A DNA stretch of 64,000 nucleotides from a virus, in the IMG/VR virus record IMGVR_UViG_3300036861_000610, positions 62,001 to 126,000 of that record; one strand, given 5' to 3'. Position numbers and translations under genes: made by a program. The notes below the pieces were generated by a model, which searched no databases, was not told the DNA's origin, and saw nothing but the letters and a program-made list of their open reading frames with translations. Positions 51,981-58,988 of this stretch are shown here, piece by piece. Position 1 is the stretch's first letter; the number at the start of each line of letters is the position of its first letter.

Positions 51981-52331
51981 ATGCGGAACGTGTCCTGGCC
52001 CTTGGCGGTGATGGTCTCCGTCGCAATGTTGGTCATTGGGGCTACGGCTCTACTTGATCGGGACATTGCGGGGGTGAGTGCGGCCATCACCACGATCTTG
52101 ATTGCACTGGGCCTGGCCGAACTTCGTGAGATCAAGACAAACACGAATGGAAACAACACTAGCCTGCTGGAACAGAACAAGGCGCTGATGGCAGAGATTG
52201 CCCAGTACCGACGGGATGCCCTCGACATCACCAACCGGGCTCTGGACTCCCAGCCGCTGCCCCAGCCGCCGAACTCAACCACCACAACTACGTCGCACTC
52301 CTCCAACGTTCCCAACCCGCCAGGCGCCTGA
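51981..52331 (+). CDS. Holin-like membrane protein
   Basis: 116 aa from ATG 51981. Two hydrophobic segments (WPLAVMVSVAMLVIGATALL and VSAAITTILIALGLAEL) are followed by a charged helical and then Ser/Thr/Pro-rich cytoplasmic tail. The layout (two membrane spans, hydrophilic C-terminus) and the spot after the lysis enzymes fit a holin that permeabilises the membrane. Stop and next start overlap (ATGA/TGATG). Could alternatively be another small membrane protein. Confidence 0.65.
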   Translation: MRNVSWPLAVMVSVAMLVIGATALLDRDIAGVSAAITTILIALGLAELREIKTNTNGNNTSLLEQNKALMAEIAQYRRDALDITNRALDSQPLPQPPNSTTTTTSHSSNVPNPPGA

Positions 52332-52696
52332 TGGGCGGCTCGACGCGCACCTTTGAGTACGTGCTGCGACCCGGGGATACAGAGGGCGCTGAGAAGCTCC
52401 TGGGACGCGCCAAGAAGATCCTGGGCTGGGCCTGCGACGGCGACACCCGCATCGAATGCCATGGGATCACAGGTGAAGGGCTCGGCGTCATCACCTTGAA
52501 TCTGACAATCCGTCACCGTGATCAGTGGGCGTGCCGGCAGCTGGCCCAGGACATCTTGAGTCAGGTGATGTGGGGGCTAGAGAAGGGCGACGCTACTCAG
52601 CTGGATCTGCAGAGTCGTCGACAAGAGCCGCACACAAGAAGAGGATATGCGGGTGGGCGCACCAAAACCTGGAGGGAGACCCGCAACAACCCCTGA
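52331..52696 (+). CDS. Unknown protein, last gene of the rightward operon
   Basis: 121 aa. Mixed alpha/beta N-terminus (RTFEYVLRPGDTEGAEKLLGRAKKILGWACDGDTRIECHG, ITLNLTIRHRDQWACRQLAQDIL), then a basic tail (RRQEPHTRRGYAGGRTKTWRET). It ends six bases from the stop of the convergent minus-strand gene with no terminator visible between. Family not recognised. Confidence 0.6.
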   Translation: MGGSTRTFEYVLRPGDTEGAEKLLGRAKKILGWACDGDTRIECHGITGEGLGVITLNLTIRHRDQWACRQLAQDILSQVMWGLEKGDATQLDLQSRRQEPHTRRGYAGGRTKTWRETRNNP

Positions 52697-52702
52697 CCGA
52701 TT

Positions 52703-53044
52703 CTACGACTCAGGACTCAGGTCATCGAGGCCGAACGTTGATCCGTGGTTCGCATGGACGAACGAAGACGTTTCGGGGACCTCGAACTCTACGGTCTCCA
52801 CCGCCTCGTCCTCGTACTCCTCCTCGTCATCCTCCAGAAGCTCCTCCGCCTGACCCGTCTCCGTGAGGTAGTCCTCGTCGGTGATGGGCAGCGCGTAGAC
52901 CCAGCCTCGGAACATGGCGATGACGGCGTCCTCTTCGTCCAAGACCTCAAGGATGCTGTCGTTCTCCCCTGAGGTGGAGACAGTGACGCCGTCCTCGACG
53001 TAGAAGACGTTGTCTGCGGGTCGATCGATCTTGACTTTAATCAT
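52703..53044 (-). CDS. Acidic small protein, unknown
   Basis: 113 aa from ATG 53044. The N-terminal ~60 residues form beta-strands (IKVKIDRPADNVFYVEDGVTV, VIAMFRGWVYALPI), the C-terminus a very acidic stretch (AEELLEDDEEEYEDEAVETVEFEV). Last gene of the leftward operon. The acid tail could mimic DNA, as in some anti-host phage proteins, but that is only a guess. Confidence 0.6.
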   Translation of the reverse strand: MIKVKIDRPADNVFYVEDGVTVSTSGENDSILEVLDEEDAVIAMFRGWVYALPITDEDYLTETGQAEELLEDDEEEYEDEAVETVEFEVPETSSFVHANHGSTFGLDDLSPES

Positions 53045-53056
53045 CGACCTATCATG

Positions 53057-53569
53057 TCATGACTGGTCGTACTTGAGCCGGTCCTCCTCGATGGATCGCG
53101 GAACCCACGTCCAATCTTCGTACTTCCTGGTCACGACATCCTCAAGGCCCCACCAGCACTCAAAGCCCCAGATGCTGCCACCCTCGTCAAGGTCGATCCT
53201 CGGGTTCTGGCCGATAGCTCTAAAAACCTGGGCAACTCGCTCAGACATAGGCACCGCACGCTGCAGCTCGTCCAGGTCCCGAGCTTCAGCACACCGCAGC
53301 TCATACTCGGCCTCGTCAAACTCCCCCTGCTCGAACTTCTGCTTGTGCATATCCAAGGACCACTGCAGCGACGAATTGGCGTCGTCGCTGCGCTGGATGA
53401 TGGCAGCCCAGTACAGATAGCCGTCAGAGCCTTCGACGGGAACGTCTTCATGGCCAGGCCGCGGATGCTCTCCGGCATAGATGCCGGCACCGTAGATGTC
53501 AACAGTCTTGGTTTCCGGTTCCGCGCAGGCCAGAGCAATGACCCGGGAGCCGATCTGGATAACGTTCAT
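53057..53569 (-). CDS. Unknown protein
   Basis: 170 aa from ATG 53569. Beta-rich start (NVIQIGSRVIALACAEPETKTVDIYGAGIYAGEHPRPG) reminiscent of a small DNA- or RNA-binding barrel, with an helical middle (HKQKFEQGEFDEAEYELRCAEARDLDELQRA) and an acidic Trp-rich end (GGSIWGFECWWGLEDVV). It overlaps the exonuclease stop by four bases, so they are co-translated. No family recognised. Confidence 0.6.
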   Translation of the reverse strand: MNVIQIGSRVIALACAEPETKTVDIYGAGIYAGEHPRPGHEDVPVEGSDGYLYWAAIIQRSDDANSSLQWSLDMHKQKFEQGEFDEAEYELRCAEARDLDELQRAVPMSERVAQVFRAIGQNPRIDLDEGGSIWGFECWWGLEDVVTRKYEDWTWVPRSIEEDRLKYDQS

Positions 53570-54156
53570 GCGGTGACTTCCGCATCAATGATGTCGAGGC
53601 GCTCGAAGGTGGCAGTGATGGCCAAGGAGCCGTCCTCGCCGGTGACTGCATTGAATGCATCACGAGCCCAGCGAGCATCGTCTAAAGCGTGGTGGATTTT
53701 CCACGGTTCCGCCGGCAGCTTGACCTGCGGGCGCACCTCGATGAGCTGCTGTACATCGTGGGTAAACATTGGCACGCCGGCCGGCAGCTCGGCCATGGAG
53801 CCAAACAGTTGACACAAGACGACGTGATCGTAGGCGCCGTAGTAAGCCCACAGCTCGACGTTGGGGGTGCCCTGGATGAAGGCCAGGACGTCGGTGATGA
53901 GGTTGTCCAGGCTCATGGACACGTACTGGTATTCAGGGTGCTGCTCGTCCCATTCAAGGATTCCGGGACTTGCCTTGATGGGCAAATAGGGTCCGACGTT
54001 GACGGACAGCCAGGGGTGCTTGGACACGTTGGACAGGGACTCGGGGTTGATGCGATACAGCTCGGTCCCGTCTTCCCGGATCATGCCGATGGAGACGAGC
54101 TGGATGGGTAGATCACGGCCGCGTTCAACAAATTCACAGTCATAGAATAGTCTCAA
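53566..54156 (-). CDS. DEDDh-type 3'-5' exonuclease
   Basis: 196 aa from TTG 54156, with GGGAG six bases upstream. Exonuclease motif I is YDCEFVERG (Asp and Glu), motif II lies around WAYYGAYDHVVLC (Asp), motif III is KIHHALDDARWARDAF (His and Asp). This is the DEDDh order of the DnaQ-like/RNase-T-like fold, closest in look to the short actinobacterial 3'-exoribonucleases (Rv2179c-type). Probable role: degrade or repair nucleic acid during infection. Confidence 0.8.
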   Translation of the reverse strand: MRLFYDCEFVERGRDLPIQLVSIGMIREDGTELYRINPESLSNVSKHPWLSVNVGPYLPIKASPGILEWDEQHPEYQYVSMSLDNLITDVLAFIQGTPNVELWAYYGAYDHVVLCQLFGSMAELPAGVPMFTHDVQQLIEVRPQVKLPAEPWKIHHALDDARWARDAFNAVTGEDGSLAITATFERLDIIDAEVTA

Positions 54157-54167
54157 TGTCTACTCCC

Positions 54168-54212
54168 AAAAAAGGGACTGGTCCCCGCCAGCCGTAGCTG
54201 ACAGGGACCAGT
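54168..54212 (-). terminator. Intrinsic terminator of the beta-helix gene
   Basis: On the minus strand ACTGGTCCC (54212-54204) pairs perfectly with GGGACCAGT (54185-54177). It is followed by CCC and TTTTTT (54173-54168). It lies eight bases past the stop of the beta-helix gene and just before the exonuclease ribosome binding site. It is the most classical intrinsic terminator in the window. Confidence 0.85.
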
Positions 54213-54219
54213 GCTTTGG

Positions 54220-55485
54220 TCAAACCGTGGCGCCGCTGGCGTTCACAGTACGGCCATTTGCGTCGTTGATGTTTCCGGACCAGGCGATGTTGGGGTCGAC
54301 GCACTCGTCCGTCAAGCCGTAGGTGGCCGAGTGCTCGTTGCCTGTCTTGGCTGGATAGAAACGGTTGTTCCGTACGATCCAGTTTTTGCCGTTTTCGCTG
54401 CAGTACAGCGTGTAGGCGCCCGCGGACAAGAAGTTGTTCTCGATCGTCCACCCGCTGTTCTTGTCCGGGTTAGTGATGATCGAGGAGGTGATTGGGTTGA
54501 CTCCGGCGAATGTGTTGTGCCGGATGAGCACCCCATTGCCGCCTTGCGACTGGATGTCGTCGCCGTGCCCCTCAGAGGTTGCCTCGCGGGCCGACAGGTA
54601 CGAGTCGATGACGGAGGAGCCTTCGCCCATCTCCAGTGCGTTCTCGCAGTCGTGGATGTACACCCGCGAGGCCGCGAAGCGCGCCCAGGCGATGCCGGTT
54701 CCACGACCGTCCTTGCAGTTGACCTCGGAGTCACTGATGGTCAAGCTGCCGTTGCCAGTCATCTCCACGCCGTAGAAGCATGGCCCAATGATTCGGCTGT
54801 TGCGGATGATGACGTTGGGCGCCGCGACAGTGATGCAACCCATCGCCTTGCCGTCGATCACCGTGTTGGCGGTGGTGATTCGCTGCGGCCCCGTGTATGG
54901 GGTCAGCGTCAGCACCTTCACGCCAGTTGAGCCGCCGGGTCCGGCTGTGGGGTAACCACAGGCCGCGAGCCGGTCGAAGCAGCCGGTCAGCACCGTTCCT
55001 GGCGGCGTGGTGGCTGGGGGTGTAGTCGCCGGGGGTGTGGTGACCGGTGGTGTTGTTGCCGGCGGGGTGGTGACCGGTGGTGTTGTTGCCGGCGGGGTGG
55101 TGACCGGTGGTGTGGTCGTGGGTGGTGCTGTAGTTGTGGGTGGCGGCGTGGTTGCCGGCGGCGTAGTGGGCGTTGCCGTGGGGCTGGTGGATGGAGTCGG
55201 CGAAGCCGTGGGGCTTGCCGACGGGCTGACCGTCGGGCTGGTGGACGGTGCGGCAGGCGGTGGACCGATGCAGGTCAGCGTCACCGTGAATGTGCCATCG
55301 GGCGCCACGGGGGCACTGACGGGCTTGTCGCATTCGACGGTGGGCTGTGCGCTGAACGTCCGGGCCGCGTACCCAGCGGTGGCTGGACCGGCAATGAACC
55401 ATGCGACCGCGAGGGCTGGGATGAGCCAGCGCGGTGTAGTAATTCGCCGATACCAGGGCTCTGGTGCTGCGTGTCTTGGTGCCAT
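54220..55485 (-). CDS. Secreted/anchored right-handed beta-helix protein with Thr/Pro linker
   Basis: 421 aa from ATG 55485 (GGAAAAG upstream; TTG 55506 is possible). Residues ~20-45 are a signal anchor (WLIPALAVAWFIAGPATAGYAA). Next come ~70 residues of Ser/Thr/Pro linker with tandem TTPPVTTPPA repeats. The remaining ~240 residues have pectate-lyase-like beta-helix sequence (NVIIRNSRIIGPCFYGVEMTGNGSL, GHGDDIQSQGGNGVLIRHNTF, GWTIENNFLSAGAYTLYC). Such proteins in actinobacteria act on or bind polysaccharides. It has its own terminator, typical of a cargo (moron) gene. Catalytic residues cannot be fixed by eye. Confidence 0.75.
   Translation of the reverse strand: MAPRHAAPEPWYRRITTPRWLIPALAVAWFIAGPATAGYAARTFSAQPTVECDKPVSAPVAPDGTFTVTLTCIGPPPAAPSTSPTVSPSASPTASPTPSTSPTATPTTPPATTPPPTTTAPPTTTPPVTTPPATTPPVTTPPATTPPVTTPPATTPPATTPPGTVLTGCFDRLAACGYPTAGPGGSTGVKVLTLTPYTGPQRITTANTVIDGKAMGCITVAAPNVIIRNSRIIGPCFYGVEMTGNGSLTISDSEVNCKDGRGTGIAWARFAASRVYIHDCENALEMGEGSSVIDSYLSAREATSEGHGDDIQSQGGNGVLIRHNTFAGVNPITSSIITNPDKNSGWTIENNFLSAGAYTLYCSENGKNWIVRNNRFYPAKTGNEHSATYGLTDECVDPNIAWSGNINDANGRTVNASGATV
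55041..55115 (-). repeat. 30-bp tandem repeat encoding TTPPVTTPPA
   Basis: Two identical 30-base units (55041-55070, 55071-55100) and a partial third to 55115 lie in the linker of the beta-helix gene. Each adds ten residues. Degenerate copies extend on both sides. Slippage here could vary linker length. Confidence 0.8.
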
Positions 55486-55532
55486 TGTCGGTACTTTTCC
55501 TTCCAATTCTTACTTCACGGCATGTGCTCCGT

Positions 55533-56198
55533 TTAGGCCGTGGCATCACCCGCTTCTGCCTGATCAATAGTTCCCTGGACAATGCCAGAAACGGCGACGC
55601 TCGTAAACGTTGAGCGCTCCGCTTCTTCGGCCTCCAGGTAGTCAATGGTTGACCGGGTGCGGCCGTCGTAGGCGGCCCGGGTGCCGCCACTGCTGCGGGA
55701 ATTGCTGGTGGAAGTCGACAGGCCCATGCTGCGGCTCTGCTCGTTCCAGTCGCCGGGGCCGGTGCCGGAGAAGACGAACGCCCACTCTTTGGCTTCCAGC
55801 TCCTTGATGACGGCGGCGACGGAGGCGTTGTTGTATTCCGTCGACGAGTTCTCCAGACCGTCGGTCTGGATGTAGACGAACACCTTGTCGCCGGGCTCCA
55901 GTTTGGTCTTGGCCAGGAACTGCCGCAGGGTCTGGCCGACGGCGTCGAGCAGAGCGGTCATCCCGTCGGGCACGTAGTTGTGCTCATCGAAGCGCGTGGC
56001 CTGAGCCACGGGAACTGCGTTGTCGATGATGGTGACGGTGGTGTTGAAGACGGTCGAAGTGATCAGCACGTCTTCGCCGGCTGAGCCCACCTTGGCCGTC
56101 ACCTGGTCGAGGTAGGCGTTGTGGCCGCCGCGGACGTCGCTGGCGAGGAAGTTCATCGAGCCCGACGCATCGGTGATGAACAGGGCATGAACTGTCAT
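55533..56198 (-). CDS. von Willebrand factor A (vWA) domain protein
   Basis: 221 aa from ATG 56198 (GGGAG seven bases upstream). MIDAS motif complete: DASGS near the N-terminus, the Thr in DGMTALLDAV, and the Asp in YIQTDGLENSS. It resembles TerY/phage vWA proteins in AAA- or stress-associated systems, which use the metal site for protein binding. The C-terminal ~70 residues are Ser/Thr-rich and variable. No partner ATPase is visible nearby. Confidence 0.8.
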   Translation of the reverse strand: MTVHALFITDASGSMNFLASDVRGGHNAYLDQVTAKVGSAGEDVLITSTVFNTTVTIIDNAVPVAQATRFDEHNYVPDGMTALLDAVGQTLRQFLAKTKLEPGDKVFVYIQTDGLENSSTEYNNASVAAVIKELEAKEWAFVFSGTGPGDWNEQSRSMGLSTSTSNSRSSGGTRAAYDGRTRSTIDYLEAEEAERSTFTSVAVSGIVQGTIDQAEAGDATA

Positions 56199-56202
56199 TT
56201 TG

Positions 56203-56622
56203 TTACTCCCATTCGGTGTCGCAGATGCATTGGACTTTTCCAGGACGTACCAGTTCCAGCTGGCAGTCCTGGTGGCAGCGCAGCCAGCCGCCGCTGGGGT
56301 TGTCGTAGTCCTCAACGTGGCCGAAGTCTGGCGGCGGCGGCTGAGGTCCCTGACCCCAACTGCGACGGACTCGGCGCTCGTTGAGCTTCTGGTTGTGCAA
56401 CTTGGTCGCATGGCAGGCGGTGGCCAGGTCAATGAAGTTGGCGACGACGGGGACGCCTGAGCTGGCCGACAAGGGCAGCAGGGTAATGCACCAGCCACCG
56501 ATGGTGTCGTCTTCTGACACATACCAGGGGTTGTTCATCACGTACCTGATCAGCTCGGGACCCTGGAGCTTGCGCAGCTCGTCAAGCTGCTGGACCAGCT
56601 CCTCGTTCATTCCGGCAGTCAT
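56203..56622 (-). CDS. Unknown Trp/Cys-containing protein
   Basis: 139 aa from ATG 56622, with a strong AGGAGGGGG ribosome binding site. Features: NEELVQQLDELRKLQGPELIRYVMNNPWYVSEDD, a hydrophobic GGWCITLLPLSASSGVPVVANFI stretch, basic NQKLNERRVRRSW, and a C-terminal Cys/His group (LRCHQDCQLEL, CICDTEWE) that could bind zinc. It ends four bases from the vWA start. I do not recognise a family. Confidence 0.6.
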   Translation of the reverse strand: MTAGMNEELVQQLDELRKLQGPELIRYVMNNPWYVSEDDTIGGWCITLLPLSASSGVPVVANFIDLATACHATKLHNQKLNERRVRRSWGQGPQPPPPDFGHVEDYDNPSGGWLRCHQDCQLELVRPGKVQCICDTEWE

Positions 56623-56657
56623 TGTGACCCCCTCCTAGGGGTGAGCCTAGACAGATG

Positions 56658-56700
56658 AAGGGCGCTTGTCACCCCCCGTTGTGGGTAACAAGCGCCCCTT
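56658..56700 (-). terminator. Stem-loop after the 56707 gene
   Basis: AAGGGCGCTTGT (56658-56669) pairs with ACAAGCGCCCCTT (56688-56700) with one bulged base and an 18-base loop. It lies just past the stop of the minus-strand gene ending at 56707 and upstream of the 56622 start. No real T-run follows, so it may be a weak terminator or a message-stabilising hairpin. Confidence 0.55.
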
Positions 56701-56706
56701 CATGCG

Positions 56707-57183
56707 TCAGCTGTTGACGCGCGCCGCCGCGATGGCGCTGACGATGACCCGCTGAACAGACTCCAGCGCCAGGTACTCGGGCATCAGCTGCCCCGGCATG
56801 GGCGCGGGCGGCTGGTGGCCCATGATGAGGCCCCGCAGGCCACGTACCGGCTCCAGCGGCATTGTGTACCGCCCCAGAGCGTTGATCGCGGCGGCCACCT
56901 CGTTGAGCCTGGCCTGGACGATCTGGTCGACCAGTTCCATCAGTTCCTTCGACGCGGTGAGCGTGACGCCGACGGCGATGTCCTGCACCCGGCCGTGGAA
57001 CTTCGAAACGGCCGCCTCGGTCATACCGCGGGCGCCGGCCGCCGCGCCCAGCTGCAGCAGCTGGACGGCCTGGTGCTGACTGCCGGGCCCCATGGCGTCG
57101 GGGGGCATGTACCGCACCGGCTGCTCCGGGAACATCGGCGCCGGCTGCTCTGGCCGCGTGGGCTGAACCATGTCGCCGCTCAT
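56707..57183 (-). CDS. Pro-rich / helical protein of unknown function
   Basis: 158 aa from ATG 57183. Residues 1-35 are Pro- and Met-rich (QPTRPEQPAPMFPEQPVRYMPP). The body is helical (QLLQLGAAAGARGMTEAAVSKFHGRVQDIAVGVTLTASKELMELVDQI, EVAAAINALG). It overlaps the next upstream gene (ATGA). Family unknown. Confidence 0.6.
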   Translation of the reverse strand: MSGDMVQPTRPEQPAPMFPEQPVRYMPPDAMGPGSQHQAVQLLQLGAAAGARGMTEAAVSKFHGRVQDIAVGVTLTASKELMELVDQIVQARLNEVAAAINALGRYTMPLEPVRGLRGLIMGHQPPAPMPGQLMPEYLALESVQRVIVSAIAAARVNS

Positions 57184-57479
57184 CGGTCGGTCCCCAGCGT
57201 CTCGTCGTTGCCGTAGCCGCCGAACTGGACACCTGAGGGGCGGCCGGTGGCTCGGGGCTTGTCTTCGGTCTGGTCCTCGGCGCCCTCGGCGAACTCGGCC
57301 ACGATGCGCTCGGTCACTTCGGTCGCCTTGGCGGTCAGCCACTCGGCACCCTTGGCGGCCTCCTCCACGCCCTGCTCGAACAGGGCCGCACCCTTGTTCA
57401 ACAGGTCGTAGCGGCGGACCGCGGCAACAGCGACGGCAGTGCCGGCCGTGGCGACCAAGACCTTAGTCAGAAACTTCAT
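57180..57479 (-). CDS. Small membrane-associated protein
   Basis: 99 aa from ATG 57479 (GAAAGAGAG upstream). An N-terminal hydrophobic segment (FLTKVLVATAGTAVAVAAV) may anchor it. Then comes a helical region (GAALFEQGVEEAAKGAEWLTAKATEVTERIVAEFAEGAED) and a polar Gly-rich end. Its stop overlaps the downstream gene's start. Function unknown. Confidence 0.6.
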   Translation of the reverse strand: MKFLTKVLVATAGTAVAVAAVRRYDLLNKGAALFEQGVEEAAKGAEWLTAKATEVTERIVAEFAEGAEDQTEDKPRATGRPSGVQFGGYGNDETLGTDR

Positions 57480-57533
57480 GGTGGTTGCTCTCTTTCCAGG
57501 TTGGGGTTGATTTTTGGAACTTCTGGGAGGGAA

Positions 57534-57686
57534 CTATCTACAGCTCTGGCATCTCTCCCAACGAACGCCCGAGCCGTTGCAGACCGGACAAGTACTTCTC
57601 CGGTCAGGGCCTTTGCCGCTGCCGCCGCAAATACATCTCACGGCTTTCTGGCCAGAACCGCTGCAGTTGCTGCAGGTGCCAGCCAT
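57534..57686 (-). CDS. 50-residue DnaJ-type zinc-finger protein
   Basis: Starts ATG 57686 behind an excellent AAGGAG (seven bases away) and stops TAG at 57534. The whole peptide is four CxxC-type units in order: CSNCSGSG, CICGGSG, CPVCNGSG and CQSC. These match the CxxCxGxG repeats of the DnaJ central zinc-binding domain, so it should bind two zincs. There is no J domain. Likely a free-standing chaperone-like or nucleic-acid-binding zinc peptide. Confidence 0.75.
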   Translation of the reverse strand: MAGTCSNCSGSGQKAVRCICGGSGKGPDRRSTCPVCNGSGVRWERCQSCR

Positions 57687-57722
57687 CGTCGTTCTCCTTG
57701 CGATGTGAAGCTTTAGGAACCT

Positions 57723-57803
57723 TTAATCCTTGGAGTTTGGCCAGCAGGCCATTACCAGGACAATGATGCCGACAACGACGAGGGCTATGTACGCGAATCC
57801 CAT
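57723..57803 (-). CDS. 26-residue single-span membrane peptide
   Basis: From ATG 57803 to TAA at 57723. Nearly all of it is one hydrophobic helix (FAYIALVVVGIIVLVMACW) followed by a short polar end (PNSKD). It starts one base after the upstream gene's stop. Tiny membrane peptides in such runs are common in actinophage early regions. Confidence 0.5.
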   Translation of the reverse strand: MGFAYIALVVVGIIVLVMACWPNSKD

Positions 57804-57804
57804 C

Positions 57805-57978
57805 TCAGCCTGCCCCGAATCGTCCACCGGAACTGCAGCAGACCCAGACGATGAACCCAATCAGGCCGAAGAAACCGAGCATGGTCAATGCCCCGGGCCA
57901 GCTGCTTTGAGTCGGAGTGGGCGCATTAACCTGCAGGTCGACCTGCAGGTCGTCATCATCATCGTCCCTGCTGTTCAC
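57805..57978 (-). CDS. Small membrane protein with Asp-rich N-terminus
   Basis: 57 aa from GTG 57978, chosen because GAAGGAG lies five bases upstream (TTG 58011 is the longer option). It has a run of six Asp near the start, a polar Pro/Thr stretch, one membrane span (LTMLGFFGLIGFIVWVCC) and a Gly-rich end. Unknown function. Confidence 0.55.
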   Translation of the reverse strand: MNSRDDDDDDLQVDLQVNAPTPTQSSWPGALTMLGFFGLIGFIVWVCCSSGGRFGAG

Positions 57979-58087
57979 GTCTGCTCCTTCGTTCGCTGAG
58001 ACGGAGTTCAAGGCGGTGGCGGCCCCACTCCAGGAGACCCATCAGGGTCACCACCACCAGGTCGAACAGTGCGTTCTGCCAGGTCAT
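57959..58087 (-). CDS. Possible small membrane protein with basic tail
   Basis: 42 aa from ATG 58087 to TGA at 57959, overlapping the next gene by 20 bases in another frame. A hydrophobic span (ALFDLVVVTLMGLLEW) precedes a strongly basic, Arg-rich tail (HRLELRLSERRSRREQQGR). No good ribosome binding site is visible, so it is less certain than its neighbours. It fills the gap between the lipoprotein gene and the Asp-rich protein. Confidence 0.4.
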   Translation of the reverse strand: MTWQNALFDLVVVTLMGLLEWGRHRLELRLSERRSRREQQGR

Positions 58088-58114
58088 GTGCTGAGACTAC
58101 GGACAATCGCTCGG

Positions 58115-58759
58115 TCAGGAGTCGAGCAGCTTGTTGTCGTAGAGCGTGTAGTCGCTGCGGTAGATAAGCAGATACTTGCCATCGATGCGCAGCAGGGTGC
58201 TCTTCGGGATGTTGGTCGCGAAGTACTCAACCTGGTTGCCGCCGAAGATGGCGATGGGGGAGCCGTTCTGCGACCGAACCATGATTGTGCGGCTGGTACC
58301 GGCCCAGAAGTTGCGGAAGTTCTGCCGCAAATAGTTCAAGAACGGCACACCACGTTCAGTGTTCTCGATGTCGACGGTTGGCGGCAGCTGGGCGGTGATG
58401 TCGCTGAGGCCGTCTTCGACCATGAGCAGCGTCGAGCCAACGTGGTTGATAACACCGCCGCCGACGCTGACTTTGACCACCGATGAGTCCGCGTTGCTGG
58501 TGCCGTCGGGGTTGACCGAGTCGAACGTCCCATCGCGCTGGATGTCGATGGCCGCACCATGGACCCGGTCGAGTGGCTGGCCGAACACGTTGTAAGTGAG
58601 AATGGTGGCCTGACGACCCTTCATCAGCGAGACGAAGTTGCTGACGCTCTTGTCGAAGAGGGCGCAGCCGCCGAGGGTCAGCAGCATGGCCATAATCGTC
58701 AGGCCGGCGACAAACAGGAGGGTCTTGCGCTGTCGCGCCTTACGGAGCAGATCATTCAT
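58115..58759 (-). CDS. Predicted lipoprotein (DUF5052-like)
   Basis: 214 aa from ATG 58759 (AAGGAG eight bases upstream). Basic N-terminus, hydrophobic span (LLFVAGLTIMAMLLTLGGC) and lipobox with Cys32, so it should be exported and lipid-anchored. The exported part (ATILTYNVFGQPLDRVHGAAIDIQRDGTFDSV, SSVVKVSVGGGVINHVGSTLLMVEDGL) resembles the DUF5052 family. Phage-encoded lipoproteins often block superinfection at the membrane; here that is an inference only. Confidence 0.7.
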   Translation of the reverse strand: MNDLLRKARQRKTLLFVAGLTIMAMLLTLGGCALFDKSVSNFVSLMKGRQATILTYNVFGQPLDRVHGAAIDIQRDGTFDSVNPDGTSNADSSVVKVSVGGGVINHVGSTLLMVEDGLSDITAQLPPTVDIENTERGVPFLNYLRQNFRNFWAGTSRTIMVRSQNGSPIAIFGGNQVEYFATNIPKSTLLRIDGKYLLIYRSDYTLYDNKLLDS

Positions 58760-58988
58760 GGGGAAACTCCTTCTCTAGTTCTGAGAGCCTGTCCTGCAGG
58801 TTCTCGACGACGCCAGCCAGGTAGCTGACGGCTTCTTTCAGGTCGCCCAGTTCCATTTCCTGGGCGTGGATCTTTTTGTGTGCTTCGTTGAGGTCGACCC
58901 ACAGGTTGGTCACTGGGGATGGCGACGGGGGCCGGCGCTTAGCTGCAGTGGCCCTGACGTAGGCCCACATCAGCTCAACGAGAGTCAC
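58752..58988 (-). CDS. Coiled-coil small protein
   Basis: 78 aa from GTG 58988, overlapping both neighbours (GTGA upstream, 8 bases downstream). The second half is a clear heptad coiled coil (NEAHKKIHAQEMELGDLKEAVSYLAGVVENLQDRLSELEKEF). Probably oligomerises or pairs with a product of the same operon. Unknown role. Confidence 0.6.
   Translation of the reverse strand: MTLVELMWAYVRATAAKRRPPSPSPVTNLWVDLNEAHKKIHAQEMELGDLKEAVSYLAGVVENLQDRLSELEKEFPHE

Noticed and set aside
56669-57232. 187-codon minus-strand open frame overlapping 56707-57183
   Set aside because: Composition is His/Arg/Gly-rich shadow of the real gene in another frame; the real gene has the coupled ATGA start.
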